Part shown: positions 39,473-46,818 of the stretch, one piece after another
Layout: each line of letters starts with the position of its first letter
Numbering within the stretch: the stretch's first letter is position 1
Assembly: GCF_004912155.1 (NCBI RefSeq)
Contig: NZ_STGX01000016.1
Coordinates: forward strand, 62,001-126,000
DNA: 64,000 nt
Direction: 5' to 3'
Source of the DNA: Glycomyces paridis
Lineage (GTDB): Bacteria > Actinomycetota > Actinomycetes > Mycobacteriales > Micromonosporaceae
Position numbers and translations under genes: made by a program
The notes under the pieces: generated by a model
What the model was told of the DNA's origin: nothing
Databases searched by the model: none
What the model saw: only the letters and a program-made list of their open reading frames with translations

Positions 39473-41866
39473 ATGGCGGTCGTCGGCTCCAACATGATCG
39501 TCGGCGACCCGACACCCACGGGCGCGAAGTTCACGGCGAAGGTCGCGACCGGCCCGGTCCGGATCGCGGTCTCGACGTCCCCCGCGATGCTCTCCCCGGT
39601 CTACACCGCCTCGGCATCCGTCGACGCCGACGCCTTCGCCACCGTGGCGATCTCCGGCCTCGACCCCGAGACCCGCTACTACTGGCAGGTCGAAGACAAC
39701 GGGGTCCTCGACACCGCCGCGACCGGGCAGTTCCCCACCGCCCCGCCCGAAGGCACCCTCTCGACGTTCACGTTCGGCATCTCCTCGTGCGGCGGGTCCG
39801 GGCCGGACTACCCCGGCGTCGGCGCCGTCCTCGCCGCCTCCCGAATCTCGAACGCCCCGATCTACGGCACGGTCGCTGACCGCGCGGTCGCCGAAAACTG
39901 GGCGTTCTGGTCCTCCCTCGGCGACGAGTTCTACTACGACCTCGGCAGCGGGTCCCACGGGATCGTCGGCGGCACCTCGCTCGCGAACTACAAGCGCGGC
40001 CACGACGACGTCCTCTTGCAGCCCAACCGGGCCAAGCTCATGCGGAGCGTGCCGTTCCTCGTCCAGAAAGATGACCACGACGGCGGCAGCAACGACCACG
40101 ACGGCACCCTGGTCGGGCTGCGGAACTTCAACACCGCCATCCGCTCTCGACGCCCGAACCCCGCTTACGGCGACGCGGCCTCGGACGGCGGCACGTACTA
40201 CGCGCACGAGTACGGCGGCATCCTCTTCATCTCCTCGGACACCAGGACGTTCCGCACCCCGAACGGCGCCACCGACGACGCCTCCAAGACCATGCTCGGC
40301 TCCGACCAGAAGGCGTGGATGCGCTCGGTCCTGGAGTCCTCCACGGCGTACGCGTTCTGCTGGCTCATGCCGAGCCAGTGGATCGGCGCGCAGGCCGATT
40401 CGTGGGCGTCCTACCAGACCGAGCAAGGCGAGCTGCTGGGGATGCTCGCGGAGACGGGCTGGATCGACCGGATGTGGATGGTCCAGGGCGACCGCCACTC
40501 GCTCGCGATCGACACCGGCACCCACTCGGGGTTCCCGGTGCTCATGGCCTCCGGGCTCGACAGTGCCCCCCTCGCGATGCAGGCCAGCCTGTTCGACACC
40601 GGGCCCGACTATCCAGGCCGCGAGCTGTACGGCACGGTCACGGTCACCGACCTCGGCGACGCCATCGGCATCCGCCTCGCCGGCTACGAAGGCTTGACCC
40701 TGTGGGGCGAGTACTCCTTCGAGATCGCGCTGCCGCCGGCACCGCCGGTCCCGCCCGCGACCCTCCAGGCCCTCACCTCCGGCAGCCATACGGCCCTGTT
40801 CGAGGCGCGCCTCGTCACTCCCGGGCAGACCGGGGACGACCCCGAGGGCGAGACCATCGACCTCCTCGGCGGTGACGTCCAGTACGACGCGACGGCCGAC
40901 ATCTACGCGAACGCGTCCGTGTCGCTGGCGGGCGAGTGGCCTAGGCGCGCAACCGATCCCCTCGCACCGTACGGGGCGAGGGAGCTGTTCCTTCGTCGCG
41001 GCATCGCCACGGGGGACGGCGACGTGTGGGTGAGCCTCGGGTATTTCCGGCTCAACAGCACGGGCGAGGACGACGTCACCGCCTCCGGGCAGGTGCCGAT
41101 CGCGCTCACCTGCCCCGACCGCATGGCCGCGATCATCGACGACCGCTTCATGGCGCCGCGGCAGCTTGCGGCGGGGCGGACGGTCGGCGCGGTGATCCGC
41201 GACCTCGTCACCGAGACCATGCCCAGCGCGGTCGTGGACTTCGATGACGAGTTCGAGTTTGCGACGTTGGCGCGCAGCGTGATCGGGCAGGAGTCCCGCC
41301 TGGAGCTGCTGCGCGACATCTGCAAAGCAGGGGCGAAGGTCATGCACTTCGGCGGCGACGGCAGGCTGAAAGTGCGGTCGCTCCCGGGCGTGGAGGCGCC
41401 GCTGTGGGACATCGCCGCAGGCGAGCACGGCGTCCTCATCAAAGCATCCAGGAAGCTCACCAGGGAACGCGTCTACAACGTCATCGTCGTCCGGTCCTCG
41501 GGCGCCGACATGAACGCACCCGTGCAGGCGATCGTCGCCGACATGGACCCCACCAGCCCCACCTACGTGAACGGGCCCTTCGGGCGCGTGCCGCGCTTCT
41601 ACACATCGCCGCTGCTCACGACCGCCGCGCAGTGCCATGACGCCGGAGTCGCGCTGCTCTCACAATCCCTCGGGATGCCCTACAACGCCTCCCTCACGGC
41701 CATCTGCAACCCCGCGATCCGGCCCTGGGACACCGCCCGCGTCACCTACCCCACCGGGGACCGGGAGGTTCACATCATGCAGTCCGTGACCGTCCCCCTC
41801 GACGCCGCAACCGCGCTCACTGGGGCGACACGCGAGCAGACCCGCACCCTGATCGGAGCTTACTGA
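39473..41866 (+). CDS. Tail protein: PhoD-type phosphodiesterase domain fused to a DUF5047 tail domain
   Basis: 797 residues. Residues 1-90 are an Fn3-like PhoD N-terminal domain (ARY-type strand ETRYYWQVEDNG). Residues 95-425 contain every PhoD metal motif: GISSCGGSG with Cys106, LGDEFYYDLGSG (D151, Y154/Y155, D156), KDDHDGGSNDHDG (D200, D201, H202, N207, D208), the LGSDQKAWMRSVLESS helix, WLMPSQW, and VQGDRHSLAI (D340, H342). PhoD enzymes are Fe/Ca phosphodiesterases; bacterial members hydrolyse wall teichoic acid. Residues 429-797 (SHTALFEARLVTPGQTGDDP, LTCPDRMAAIIDDRFMAPRQ, RLELLRDICKAGAKVMHFGG, YLSQSLGMPYNAS-type end) are a DUF5047-like tail/baseplate domain. It starts directly after the minor-tail stop. 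Teichoic-acid or lipid cleavage during infection is inferred. Confidence 0.85.
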   Translation: MAVVGSNMIVGDPTPTGAKFTAKVATGPVRIAVSTSPAMLSPVYTASASVDADAFATVAISGLDPETRYYWQVEDNGVLDTAATGQFPTAPPEGTLSTFTFGISSCGGSGPDYPGVGAVLAASRISNAPIYGTVADRAVAENWAFWSSLGDEFYYDLGSGSHGIVGGTSLANYKRGHDDVLLQPNRAKLMRSVPFLVQKDDHDGGSNDHDGTLVGLRNFNTAIRSRRPNPAYGDAASDGGTYYAHEYGGILFISSDTRTFRTPNGATDDASKTMLGSDQKAWMRSVLESSTAYAFCWLMPSQWIGAQADSWASYQTEQGELLGMLAETGWIDRMWMVQGDRHSLAIDTGTHSGFPVLMASGLDSAPLAMQASLFDTGPDYPGRELYGTVTVTDLGDAIGIRLAGYEGLTLWGEYSFEIALPPAPPVPPATLQALTSGSHTALFEARLVTPGQTGDDPEGETIDLLGGDVQYDATADIYANASVSLAGEWPRRATDPLAPYGARELFLRRGIATGDGDVWVSLGYFRLNSTGEDDVTASGQVPIALTCPDRMAAIIDDRFMAPRQLAAGRTVGAVIRDLVTETMPSAVVDFDDEFEFATLARSVIGQESRLELLRDICKAGAKVMHFGGDGRLKVRSLPGVEAPLWDIAAGEHGVLIKASRKLTRERVYNVIVVRSSGADMNAPVQAIVADMDPTSPTYVNGPFGRVPRFYTSPLLTTAAQCHDAGVALLSQSLGMPYNASLTAICNPAIRPWDTARVTYPTGDREVHIMQSVTVPLDAATALTGATREQTRTLIGAY

Positions 41867-42690
41867 TGACCGACGACCTCTCGGACCTGTCCATGCCGCA
41901 CTGGTCCGACGGCGCCGCCCCGCGCCCGGGCCTGCACCTGCGCGGCGCGACCGTCGAGTACGACCAGGCGACCGTCGTCGAGTGGAACCCGGACACTGGC
42001 GAGAACGTGATCAGGTACCGCGGCGACGACTTCCCCAACGTGCCCATGATCGGGTCCACGGACATCCTCGTCACGCAACCAGGCGACCAAGTCGCCGTCA
42101 TGACCTCCACGCCCGCGGGCGGCGCCGGGTCGATGTGGATCACCGGCCGCATCGTCGTCCCCGGCACCCCCGAGGCCGCCCGCTCGATCGAGTTCATGAC
42201 CTCGGCGATCGCGCAGGAGATCTCCGCCGCCGTGTTCGCCGAACGGATCAAATCAGACGCCGACCCTGACCTGGCGACCCGCAACGCCACCACATTCGGC
42301 GACCCCGAGGTGGGGAGTGCGGGCCCGGCGGTCACGGGCGTGTCGATCGTGTCCGGTACCGCCATCGTCATCATGGGCTGCAACCTCAAGGCCGCCTCAG
42401 ACGAAACCGACGGCTCGGTATTTTCTGCCGGCTACGTGGGCTTCGAAATATCCGGGGCCACCTCCGTCCCGGCCACGGAACCGACCTCGTCCATGTGGTC
42501 CCTTGTGCGCAAGACCGGCACGATCACCACCGACGAGTCCATCGAGATCCTGTCCACCTTCACGTCCGTGCAGCGCGTGACCGGCCTCAACCCGGGCCTG
42601 CACGACTTCTCACTCAAGTACAGGCGCCTCGCTGGCGCGGGCGAGCCGATGGAGTGCGCCGCCCGGACTCTCGTCGTCATCGGACTCTGA
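41866..42690 (+). CDS. Minor tail/baseplate protein
   Basis: The 274-residue protein shares TGATG with the previous stop. Residues 1-100 (LHLRGATVEYDQATVVEWNP, IRYRGDDFPNVPMIGSTDIL, GDQVAVMTSTPAGGAGSMWI) form a small beta barrel like those found after DUF5047 proteins in actinophages. A helix (IEFMTSAIAQEISAAVFAER) precedes a C-terminal beta domain. Probably contacts the tail hub. Confidence 0.75.
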   Translation: MTDDLSDLSMPHWSDGAAPRPGLHLRGATVEYDQATVVEWNPDTGENVIRYRGDDFPNVPMIGSTDILVTQPGDQVAVMTSTPAGGAGSMWITGRIVVPGTPEAARSIEFMTSAIAQEISAAVFAERIKSDADPDLATRNATTFGDPEVGSAGPAVTGVSIVSGTAIVIMGCNLKAASDETDGSVFSAGYVGFEISGATSVPATEPTSSMWSLVRKTGTITTDESIEILSTFTSVQRVTGLNPGLHDFSLKYRRLAGAGEPMECAARTLVVIGL

Positions 42691-42702
42691 GGAGGCTCTC
42701 TC

Positions 42703-43275
42703 GTGCCCGGCTACACCCGCAACAAGCTCATCCCGTTCTCCCTCCCGGGGGAGGCCCCGGACGACCCCGCGCAGTCCCGCGATCGCGCCGAGGCGATCGA
42801 TGCGGCCATGGTCGCCCAGGACGCCGAGATTGCGGCCCTGGAGGCGCAACTGGTCCCGGCCGAGGCGAGCGTGATCCTACTGGGCGACCAGTCCACTACC
42901 TCCTCGGCGTCGACCAGGTTGCAGTTCAACACGACCGAATACGACGACTCGTCGATGTGGAACGGGACCCTCTTCCAGATGGAGATCACCGGAGCGACCG
43001 CCGGGACCTACAACATCACCGCGCAGGTCTGCTGGGCCACTAACGCCTCCGGACACAGGGCATTCAACCTCATGGTCTCCGGCGCCCGCAAGGCCGCGCC
43101 GCTGATGCTCCCGGCGTCGTCGCTCGCGACCCGCGTCGGTATCTCCCGGAACTTCCGCCTCGTCGCAGGCGACACGGTCTACGTCGAGTCCTACCAGTCT
43201 TCCGGCGGCGCCCTCAACACGACCGGCTCGACGACGAACAACACGTTTTTGAGCCTCGCCCGGCTCCACCCCTGA
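42703..43275 (+). CDS. Putative tail fibre/receptor-binding tip protein
   Basis: The 190-residue protein from GTG 42703 has a coiled N-terminus (RDRAEAIDAAMVAQDAEIAA) for trimer formation and a C-terminal beta sandwich (QFNTTEYDDSSMWNGTLFQM, TYNITAQVCWATNASGHRAF, VAGDTVYVESYQSSGGALNT) of the jelly-roll kind seen in receptor-binding proteins. Last tail gene before lysis. Confidence 0.72.
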   Translation: MPGYTRNKLIPFSLPGEAPDDPAQSRDRAEAIDAAMVAQDAEIAALEAQLVPAEASVILLGDQSTTSSASTRLQFNTTEYDDSSMWNGTLFQMEITGATAGTYNITAQVCWATNASGHRAFNLMVSGARKAAPLMLPASSLATRVGISRNFRLVAGDTVYVESYQSSGGALNTTGSTTNNTFLSLARLHP

Positions 43276-43327
43276 GCTACTCGACCCACCGGCCCGGCCT
43301 CGCCGTGCCCAACACCAGGAGGACCCC

Positions 43328-44164
43328 ATGACCCGCGCACCCGCGTCCATCAAGAAGGCGCAGACGTACCTGCACGACACGACCGGCCTGCCGTGGGTGT
43401 CCCTCGGCATCGTCGGCGACGAGGACCACGACGGCGGCTACCACTGCGGTGAGGACCGCGTGGACTCGGACGACTACTCCGTCGACGAGTCCTCGCGCGA
43501 CAAGCGCGGCCTGTCCGACTACGCCTCCGCGCTCGACGTCGGTAACTTCGCCGACCTCCGCGAGTTCTCGAAGTGGCTCGTCGCCGAGTGCGAGGCCGGC
43601 GCCGCAGATACCGAGGACATCCGCGAGGTCATCTACTCGCCGGACGGTAAGACCGTGAAGCGCTGGGACCGCCTCGGCAAGCGCTCCTCGGGCGACTCGT
43701 CCCACAAGTCGCACACGCACATCTCCTACTTCCGCGACTCCTCTGGCCGCGACAAGGTCGGGCTGTTCCGCCGGTTCTTCAAGAAGACGCCGAGGCCCTC
43801 CACGCCGAGCGCGCCGAAGCCCTCCAAGCCTTCCACTTCGAAGGCCCCGACGCCGCACTACGACTTCCCGCTGGGGTCTGGCCGGTACTTTGGCCCCAAG
43901 GGCGGCCCGGACGCGAGCGTGTCGGGCTACTACGGCCGCCGCTTCAAGGGCGAGACGGACCGGACCTGGCTCCAGCGCTGGGGGAGCCAGATGGGCAAGC
44001 GCGGCTGGAACCTCCGCAAGCACCTCCCGTCCGGGAACGACGGCTACTACGGCCCCGAGTACCGAGGCCTCGTCAAGGCCTTCCAGAAGGACCAGGGCCT
44101 CCTCGTGGACGGCAAGCTGGGCCCGCGCACCTGGCGGGCCGCGTTCGAGAACCCGGTGACCTGA
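43328..44164 (+). CDS. Endolysin: M15-like peptidase with C-terminal peptidoglycan-binding domain
   Basis: The 278-residue enzyme. The N-domain has GGYHCGEDRVDSDDYSVDES, DYASALDVGNFADLREFSKW and HKSHTHISYFRDSSG, where His, Asp and the HTH pair fit the zinc site of M15-type D,D- or L,D-peptidases. A Pro/Ser/Lys linker (PSTPSAPKPSKPSTSKAP) joins to a C-domain containing GYYGPEYRGLVKAFQKDQGL and VDGKLGPRTWRAA, a PG_binding_1 repeat. It would cut stem peptides after the holin opens the membrane. AGGAGGA precedes the ATG. Confidence 0.88.
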   Translation: MTRAPASIKKAQTYLHDTTGLPWVSLGIVGDEDHDGGYHCGEDRVDSDDYSVDESSRDKRGLSDYASALDVGNFADLREFSKWLVAECEAGAADTEDIREVIYSPDGKTVKRWDRLGKRSSGDSSHKSHTHISYFRDSSGRDKVGLFRRFFKKTPRPSTPSAPKPSKPSTSKAPTPHYDFPLGSGRYFGPKGGPDASVSGYYGRRFKGETDRTWLQRWGSQMGKRGWNLRKHLPSGNDGYYGPEYRGLVKAFQKDQGLLVDGKLGPRTWRAAFENPVT

Positions 44165-44412
44165 TGGGCTCCGACGAGGACACCGGCACGATCCGGCTCG
44201 ACCTCGCCCGACTCGAAGGCAAGTTGGACGTTGCGATCACCGGGCAGGGCGCCGAGATCCGCGACCTCCGCAAGGACGTCGACGACCACGAGAGCCGCCT
44301 CCGCACCGAGGAGCAGCGCCCGAGAGTCACCCCGAAGCACCTGTACGCGGGCCTGTCAACGGCAGTCTTGCTCCTGACCGGCGCCGCCTACCTCATCAAG
44401 TTCTTCCAGTAG
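44164..44412 (+). CDS. Holin-associated membrane protein (XhlA-like)
   Basis: The 82-residue protein starts on the endolysin stop. An acidic coiled N-terminus (LARLEGKLDVAITGQGAEIR, DVDDHESRLRTEEQR) and one C-terminal helix (YAGLSTAVLLLTGAAYLIKF) give the haemolysin XhlA-type topology found next to holins. Confidence 0.75.
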   Translation: MGSDEDTGTIRLDLARLEGKLDVAITGQGAEIRDLRKDVDDHESRLRTEEQRPRVTPKHLYAGLSTAVLLLTGAAYLIKFFQ

Positions 44413-44422
44413 GAGCAACGCC

Positions 44423-44662
44423 ATGACCCAGATCCTCAGCCTCGTCCAGAGGCTCCTCACCCTCATCCCCAAGAAGTGGCGCGGCACCGTGTTCGCCGTG
44501 TCCGTACTCGCCCTGGTCGCGTTCGCGGTCCTCGACGCCTACAACGTCGGCCCGGTCGACGGCTGGATCGCCCACGCCGCGAGGGTCGCGGGCATCGCCG
44601 CCGGCGTCATCGCGCTGGCGAACCTCCGCGACCCCGGCGAGGGCGATCCCGACGACAAGTAG
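44423..44662 (+). CDS. Holin
   Basis: The 79-residue protein has two transmembrane helices (GTVFAVSVLALVAFAVLDAY; WIAHAARVAGIAAGVIALAN) and a charged C-terminus, class II holin topology. An AGGAG site precedes ATG. Together with the previous gene it forms the membrane part of the lysis cassette. Confidence 0.82.
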   Translation: MTQILSLVQRLLTLIPKKWRGTVFAVSVLALVAFAVLDAYNVGPVDGWIAHAARVAGIAAGVIALANLRDPGEGDPDDK

Positions 44663-44678
44663 TCCCGAGCACGAGTTC

Positions 44679-44708
44679 GCCCCGCCCCGCAGTGATGCGG
44701 GGTGGGGC
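44679..44708. terminator. Terminator ending the late operon and the convergent RHH gene
   Basis: GCCCCGCCCCGCA (44679-44691) pairs with TGCGGGGTGGGGC (44696-44708) with one G-T wobble around GTGA. It separates lysis genes from the leftward accessory gene whose stop is at 44709. Confidence 0.88.
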
Positions 44709-44864
44709 CTATCGCTGCGCCCGCTCCTGCTCGGCGAGGTACCGCTCCAGCGCGAGCATCACCAGGCCCGAGGTCGGCATCCGCCGCTCGCGTGCGTACG
44801 CCTCGGCGCGCCGCCACAGCTCCAGGTCGTCGGCCCTGATGTAGATCGACACTTGCTTGCCCAC
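44709..44864 (-). CDS. Ribbon-helix-helix repressor-like protein, copy 1
   Basis: The 51-residue protein MGKQVSIYIRADDLELWRRA then EAYARERRMPTSGLVMLALE and RYLAEQERAQR is an RHH fold: one beta strand (QVSIYI) then two helices. GTG 44864 has AGGGG eight bases upstream. It is a near-copy of the gene at 47623-47793 (about 40 of the first 47 residues are the same). The upstream region carries two abutting 10-bp palindromes, so autorepression is likely. It is divergent from the small Cys-rich gene at 44937. Confidence 0.8.
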   Translation of the reverse strand: MGKQVSIYIRADDLELWRRAEAYARERRMPTSGLVMLALERYLAEQERAQR

Positions 44865-44889
44865 GTCACTCACCCCTGACACGATGATG

Positions 44890-44930
44890 CCGGTACAGGC
44901 CTGTACAGGTCCGAGGATTCGCGATATCGT
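44890..44930. promoter_or_regulatory. RHH operator, copy 1, with rightward leaderless promoter
   Basis: Tandem palindromes CCGGTACAGG (44890-44899) and CCTGTACAGG (44900-44909) abut exactly, one helical turn apart. The second holds the rightward -35 TGTACA (44902-44907); a 17-bp spacer leads to -10 TATCGT (44925-44930), six bases before GTG 44937. The stretch from CCTGTACAGG to the -10 is almost base-for-base the same at 47832-47862. Confidence 0.78.
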
Positions 44931-44936
44931 CCACAC

Positions 44937-45074
44937 GTGAATATCGCTCAGACCGAGGAGACCTGCGGGTTCTGCGAGGACGAGGAATGCGTCTGCGACC
45001 TGCCCGACACCCCCGAGCACGTGTGCGGGATCTGTATGCACTCGGACGTGCCCTGCATCGACGAGGACTTCTAG
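44937..45074 (+). CDS. Small Cys-rich acidic protein, 45 residues, leaderless
   Basis: The peptide reads MNIAQTEETCGFCEDEECVC, then DLPDTPEHVCGICMHSDVPC IDEDF. Seven Cys and one His in CxxC-type pairs (CGFC, CVC, CGIC) suggest one or two zinc sites in a very acidic protein. TATCGT precedes GTG 44937 by six bases, and a strong terminator follows the stop, so this is a complete one-gene unit under RHH control. No known family. Confidence 0.7.
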   Translation: MNIAQTEETCGFCEDEECVCDLPDTPEHVCGICMHSDVPCIDEDF

Positions 45075-45082
45075 ACGTACTG

Positions 45083-45116
45083 ACGCCCCCACCTGCCTCG
45101 CGGCGGGTGGGGGCGT
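45083..45116 (+). terminator. Terminator of the small Cys-rich gene
   Basis: ACGCCCCCACC (45083-45093) pairs with GGTGGGGGCGT (45106-45116); inner bases CTGCC / GGCGG extend the stem with one wobble to a TCGC loop. TTCG follows. Confidence 0.88.
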
Positions 45117-45219
45117 TTCGTTGTGTCTCAGGCGCGTGAGCGTCGGTCGGCGGTGGCGCCGGAGGTTCGCCTCCGGCGAGGATCGCAACCGATCCGTGGT
45201 CTCCCCGGGGTCCTGGTGG

Positions 45220-45450
45220 CTACTGGTCGACGGCGGTGGCGTGGAGGTCTTCGGTGAGCTCGAGCTCGGCGGTCCCGGCAGAGTCCAGGGCGCCGCGGTC
45301 TTGCGCGCCGTAGAGCACGGACCGGTAGGCGAGTGCGGCGGCGCGGGCGGCGTCGAGGGCGTCGGCGTGCCGTTCGGCAAGCGCCTCGTAGTCGGCGGCG
45401 ATCTGGTCGCGCTCAGCCTGGATGCGCTCGATGAGCTGGTCGTACTGCAT
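45220..45450 (-). CDS. Small coiled-coil protein, accessory region
   Basis: The 76-residue protein is mostly helix (YDQLIERIQAERDQIAADYE, ALAERHADALDAARAAALAY) with a polar tail. GGAG precedes the ATG. The 145 bp to its left hold a terminator and nothing else I can support. Confidence 0.6.
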   Translation of the reverse strand: MQYDQLIERIQAERDQIAADYEALAERHADALDAARAAALAYRSVLYGAQDRGALDSAGTAELELTEDLHATAVDQ

Positions 45451-45471
45451 GGGGGCGTCTCCTCAGGTGGT

Positions 45472-45493
45472 GGGCCCCGGTTGTCCGGGGCCC
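45472..45493. terminator. Hairpin between two leftward accessory genes
   Basis: GGGCCCCGG (45472-45480) pairs with CCGGGGCCC (45485-45493) around TTGT. It follows the stop of the 45500-46021 gene on its strand. Confidence 0.72.
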
Positions 45494-45499
45494 TGTCGG

Positions 45500-46021
45500 T
45501 TAGTCGGTGTAGGTGCCGGAGGGGATGAGCCCAGCCTGGCCGAGCTGGTCCACGATGTCGCCCTCCCAGCCGCACTCCATCCAGACCGGGCCGTCGGCCT
45601 CGGTCCAGCCCTCGCAGGCCGCCACGATCGCGTCCCGGTAGACCTGGCGGGCCTCCTCCTCCGATCCGCACACCTGGTAGACCTGGGAGTCGATGTCGCC
45701 GGTGTCGCGGTGGTACAGCCACACGCCTCGGATCAGCTTGTAGCAGTGGGTCCAGTGCTCGCCGCGCCCCTCGAACTCGCCGCCTTCGCCGCCGTCTCCG
45801 TCGCCGGCGACGTACTCCCACAGGTCCTCGGCGGTTTCGGCCTCCGGGAAAACATCCTCGATGGCGCGGCGCTGGAGGGACTCGGCCACGGCGCCGGCGT
45901 TGCCGATGGCGAGGGCCTGGGTGATGAGGTGGGCGGCGGCCTCGTCGCGGTCGATGCCCTGGGCGGCGGCGTAGGTGTCGAGGGAGGCGGTGAGTTCGGC
46001 GGGGAGGTTGATGCTGCTCAT
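45500..46021 (-). CDS. Protein with a CopG/RHH-like N-terminus and acidic C-terminal domain
   Basis: The 173-residue protein begins SSINLPAELTASLDTYAAAQ and GIDRDEAAAHLITQALAIGN, an RHH pattern (strand INLP, then two helices). The remaining 120 residues are acidic, with HWTHCYKLIRGVWLYHRDTG, YQVCGSEEEARQVYRDAIVA and ACEGWTEADGPVWMECGWEG. I start at ATG 46021: TAATAT lies seven bases upstream and TTGACA sixteen bases beyond it, a near-consensus leaderless promoter. The spacer is filled by a 16-bp palindrome shared with the divergent HTH gene, so tight repression in the lysogen is likely. Function of the C-domain unknown. Confidence 0.68.
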   Translation of the reverse strand: MSSINLPAELTASLDTYAAAQGIDRDEAAAHLITQALAIGNAGAVAESLQRRAIEDVFPEAETAEDLWEYVAGDGDGGEGGEFEGRGEHWTHCYKLIRGVWLYHRDTGDIDSQVYQVCGSEEEARQVYRDAIVAACEGWTEADGPVWMECGWEGDIVDQLGQAGLIPSGTYTD

Positions 46022-46028
46022 GCCATCA

Positions 46029-46070
46029 ATATTACAGGGTACCCTGTAGGTGTCAATAGGGTACCCTGTA
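46029..46070. promoter_or_regulatory. Divergent promoters with two 16-bp palindromic operators
   Basis: Leftward: TTGACA (46056-46051), 16-bp spacer, TAATAT (46034-46029). Palindrome 1, TACAGGGTACCCTGTA (46033-46048), is perfect and fills the spacer. Palindrome 2, AATAGGGTACCCTGTA (46055-46070), differs at two positions. Centres are 22 bp apart, two helical turns, so two dimers could bind the same face. Palindrome 2 also contains TACCCT (46062-46067), a possible -10 six bases before the rightward ATG 46074. Confidence 0.8.
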
Positions 46071-46073
46071 AAA

Positions 46074-46301
46074 ATGAGCGACAACTTCGAACGCCTCCCC
46101 CTTGCCGAGGCCGACCAGCAGTACCGCGCCGCAATCGAAACACACCGCACCGCCATGTCCACGCTCGGCAAGGCCCGCGCCTCCCGCATCGCCGCAGAGG
46201 TCGCCGCCCGTGGCCGCACAGGCGTCGCCGAGGTCGCCGCCGAGCTCGGGCTCTCCGAGTCCGCCGTCCGCCGCCTCCTCGTCGAGGCACGCAAGACCTA
46301 G
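46074..46301 (+). CDS. HTH regulator, 75 residues
   Basis: N-terminal helices (LAEADQQYRAAIETHRTAMS) lead to ASRIAAEVAARGRTGVAEVA and AELGLSESAVRRLLVEARKT, a clear C-terminal helix-turn-helix. It is the natural candidate to bind the two GGGTACCC palindromes between it and the divergent gene. Its stop overlaps the convergent gene at 46298 by four bases. Confidence 0.75.
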   Translation: MSDNFERLPLAEADQQYRAAIETHRTAMSTLGKARASRIAAEVAARGRTGVAEVAAELGLSESAVRRLLVEARKT

Positions 46302-46456
46302 TCCCCCCGGCACACCCAGCACGTCTCCCAGTCCTCCGGCGGCGTCGACTCCTCCAGCCAGGACACGTCCCCGAGGTCGGTGACCGCGACAACCCCGAGG
46401 CCGCCGCAGTCCACGCAGTCCTCCGAACCGGGTCGCGGGGGTGGGCGCCAGTCCAT
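46298..46456 (-). CDS. Small CxxC protein, 52 residues
   Basis: MDWRPPPRPGSEDCVDCGGL then GVVAVTDLGDVSWLEESTPP and EDWETCWVCRGD: two CxxC pairs about 32 residues apart, a possible zinc ribbon of the DnaJ-zinc-finger kind. ATG shares TGATG with the upstream gene's stop, so the two are coupled. Confidence 0.6.
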   Translation of the reverse strand: MDWRPPPRPGSEDCVDCGGLGVVAVTDLGDVSWLEESTPPEDWETCWVCRGD

Positions 46457-46818
46457 CACGGGGCCTCCGGCGCCCGCTCGACCTCGGTCACGTAGGCGTG
46501 CACGAAGAAGGTCTCGATGTGGGCTGCGTGGAGGTGGCCGGCCACTGCCACGTCCCCCTCGATCCCGCACGTGACGTGCAGGTGCAGCGGCGCCACCTCG
46601 ATCGTCGGCCGCCACTCGCCCGTTCCGGTCAGTTCACCGGGCTGGGAGTAGGTGGTCTCGATGTCCTTCAGGACGTCGTCGGCCGCCATGTTCGAGATGG
46701 TGAACCGGTCAACCCCGCCGACCAGGGTGATCCCCGCGTCCTTGACGCCGCGGCGGGACAGCTCCCGGGTCAGCTCCTCCACCAGCTCCCCGCCGGTGAT
46801 CTCAATCCGAAACGTCAC
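46456..46818 (-). CDS. Hypothetical beta-rich protein, 120 residues
   Basis: GTG 46818 has AGGAG six bases upstream and overlaps the XRE gene by 17 bp. The protein has VTFRIEITGGELVEELTREL, RFTISNMAADDVLKDIETTY and PLHLHVTCGIEGDVAVAGHL, with a His-rich stretch (HLHAAHIETFFVHAYV). Not recognised. It forms a three-gene leftward operon with its neighbours. Confidence 0.6.
   Translation of the reverse strand: MTFRIEITGGELVEELTRELSRRGVKDAGITLVGGVDRFTISNMAADDVLKDIETTYSQPGELTGTGEWRPTIEVAPLHLHVTCGIEGDVAVAGHLHAAHIETFFVHAYVTEVERAPEAP

Noticed and set aside
37370-41638. A 1422-codon open frame on the minus strand opposite the tape-measure and tail genes, and an 800-codon one at 35640-38042
   Set aside because: Both run antisense to well-supported tail genes and show codon-shadow composition (Arg, Gly, Asp and Val from GC3 bias). 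They have no recognisable domain, ribosome site or promoter.
44709-45821. 370-codon reading of the first RHH gene
   Set aside because: The N-terminal 319 codons are Arg/Pro-rich shadow sequence across a terminator, an operator and the divergent Cys-rich gene; the paralogue and an AGGGG site fix the start at 44864.
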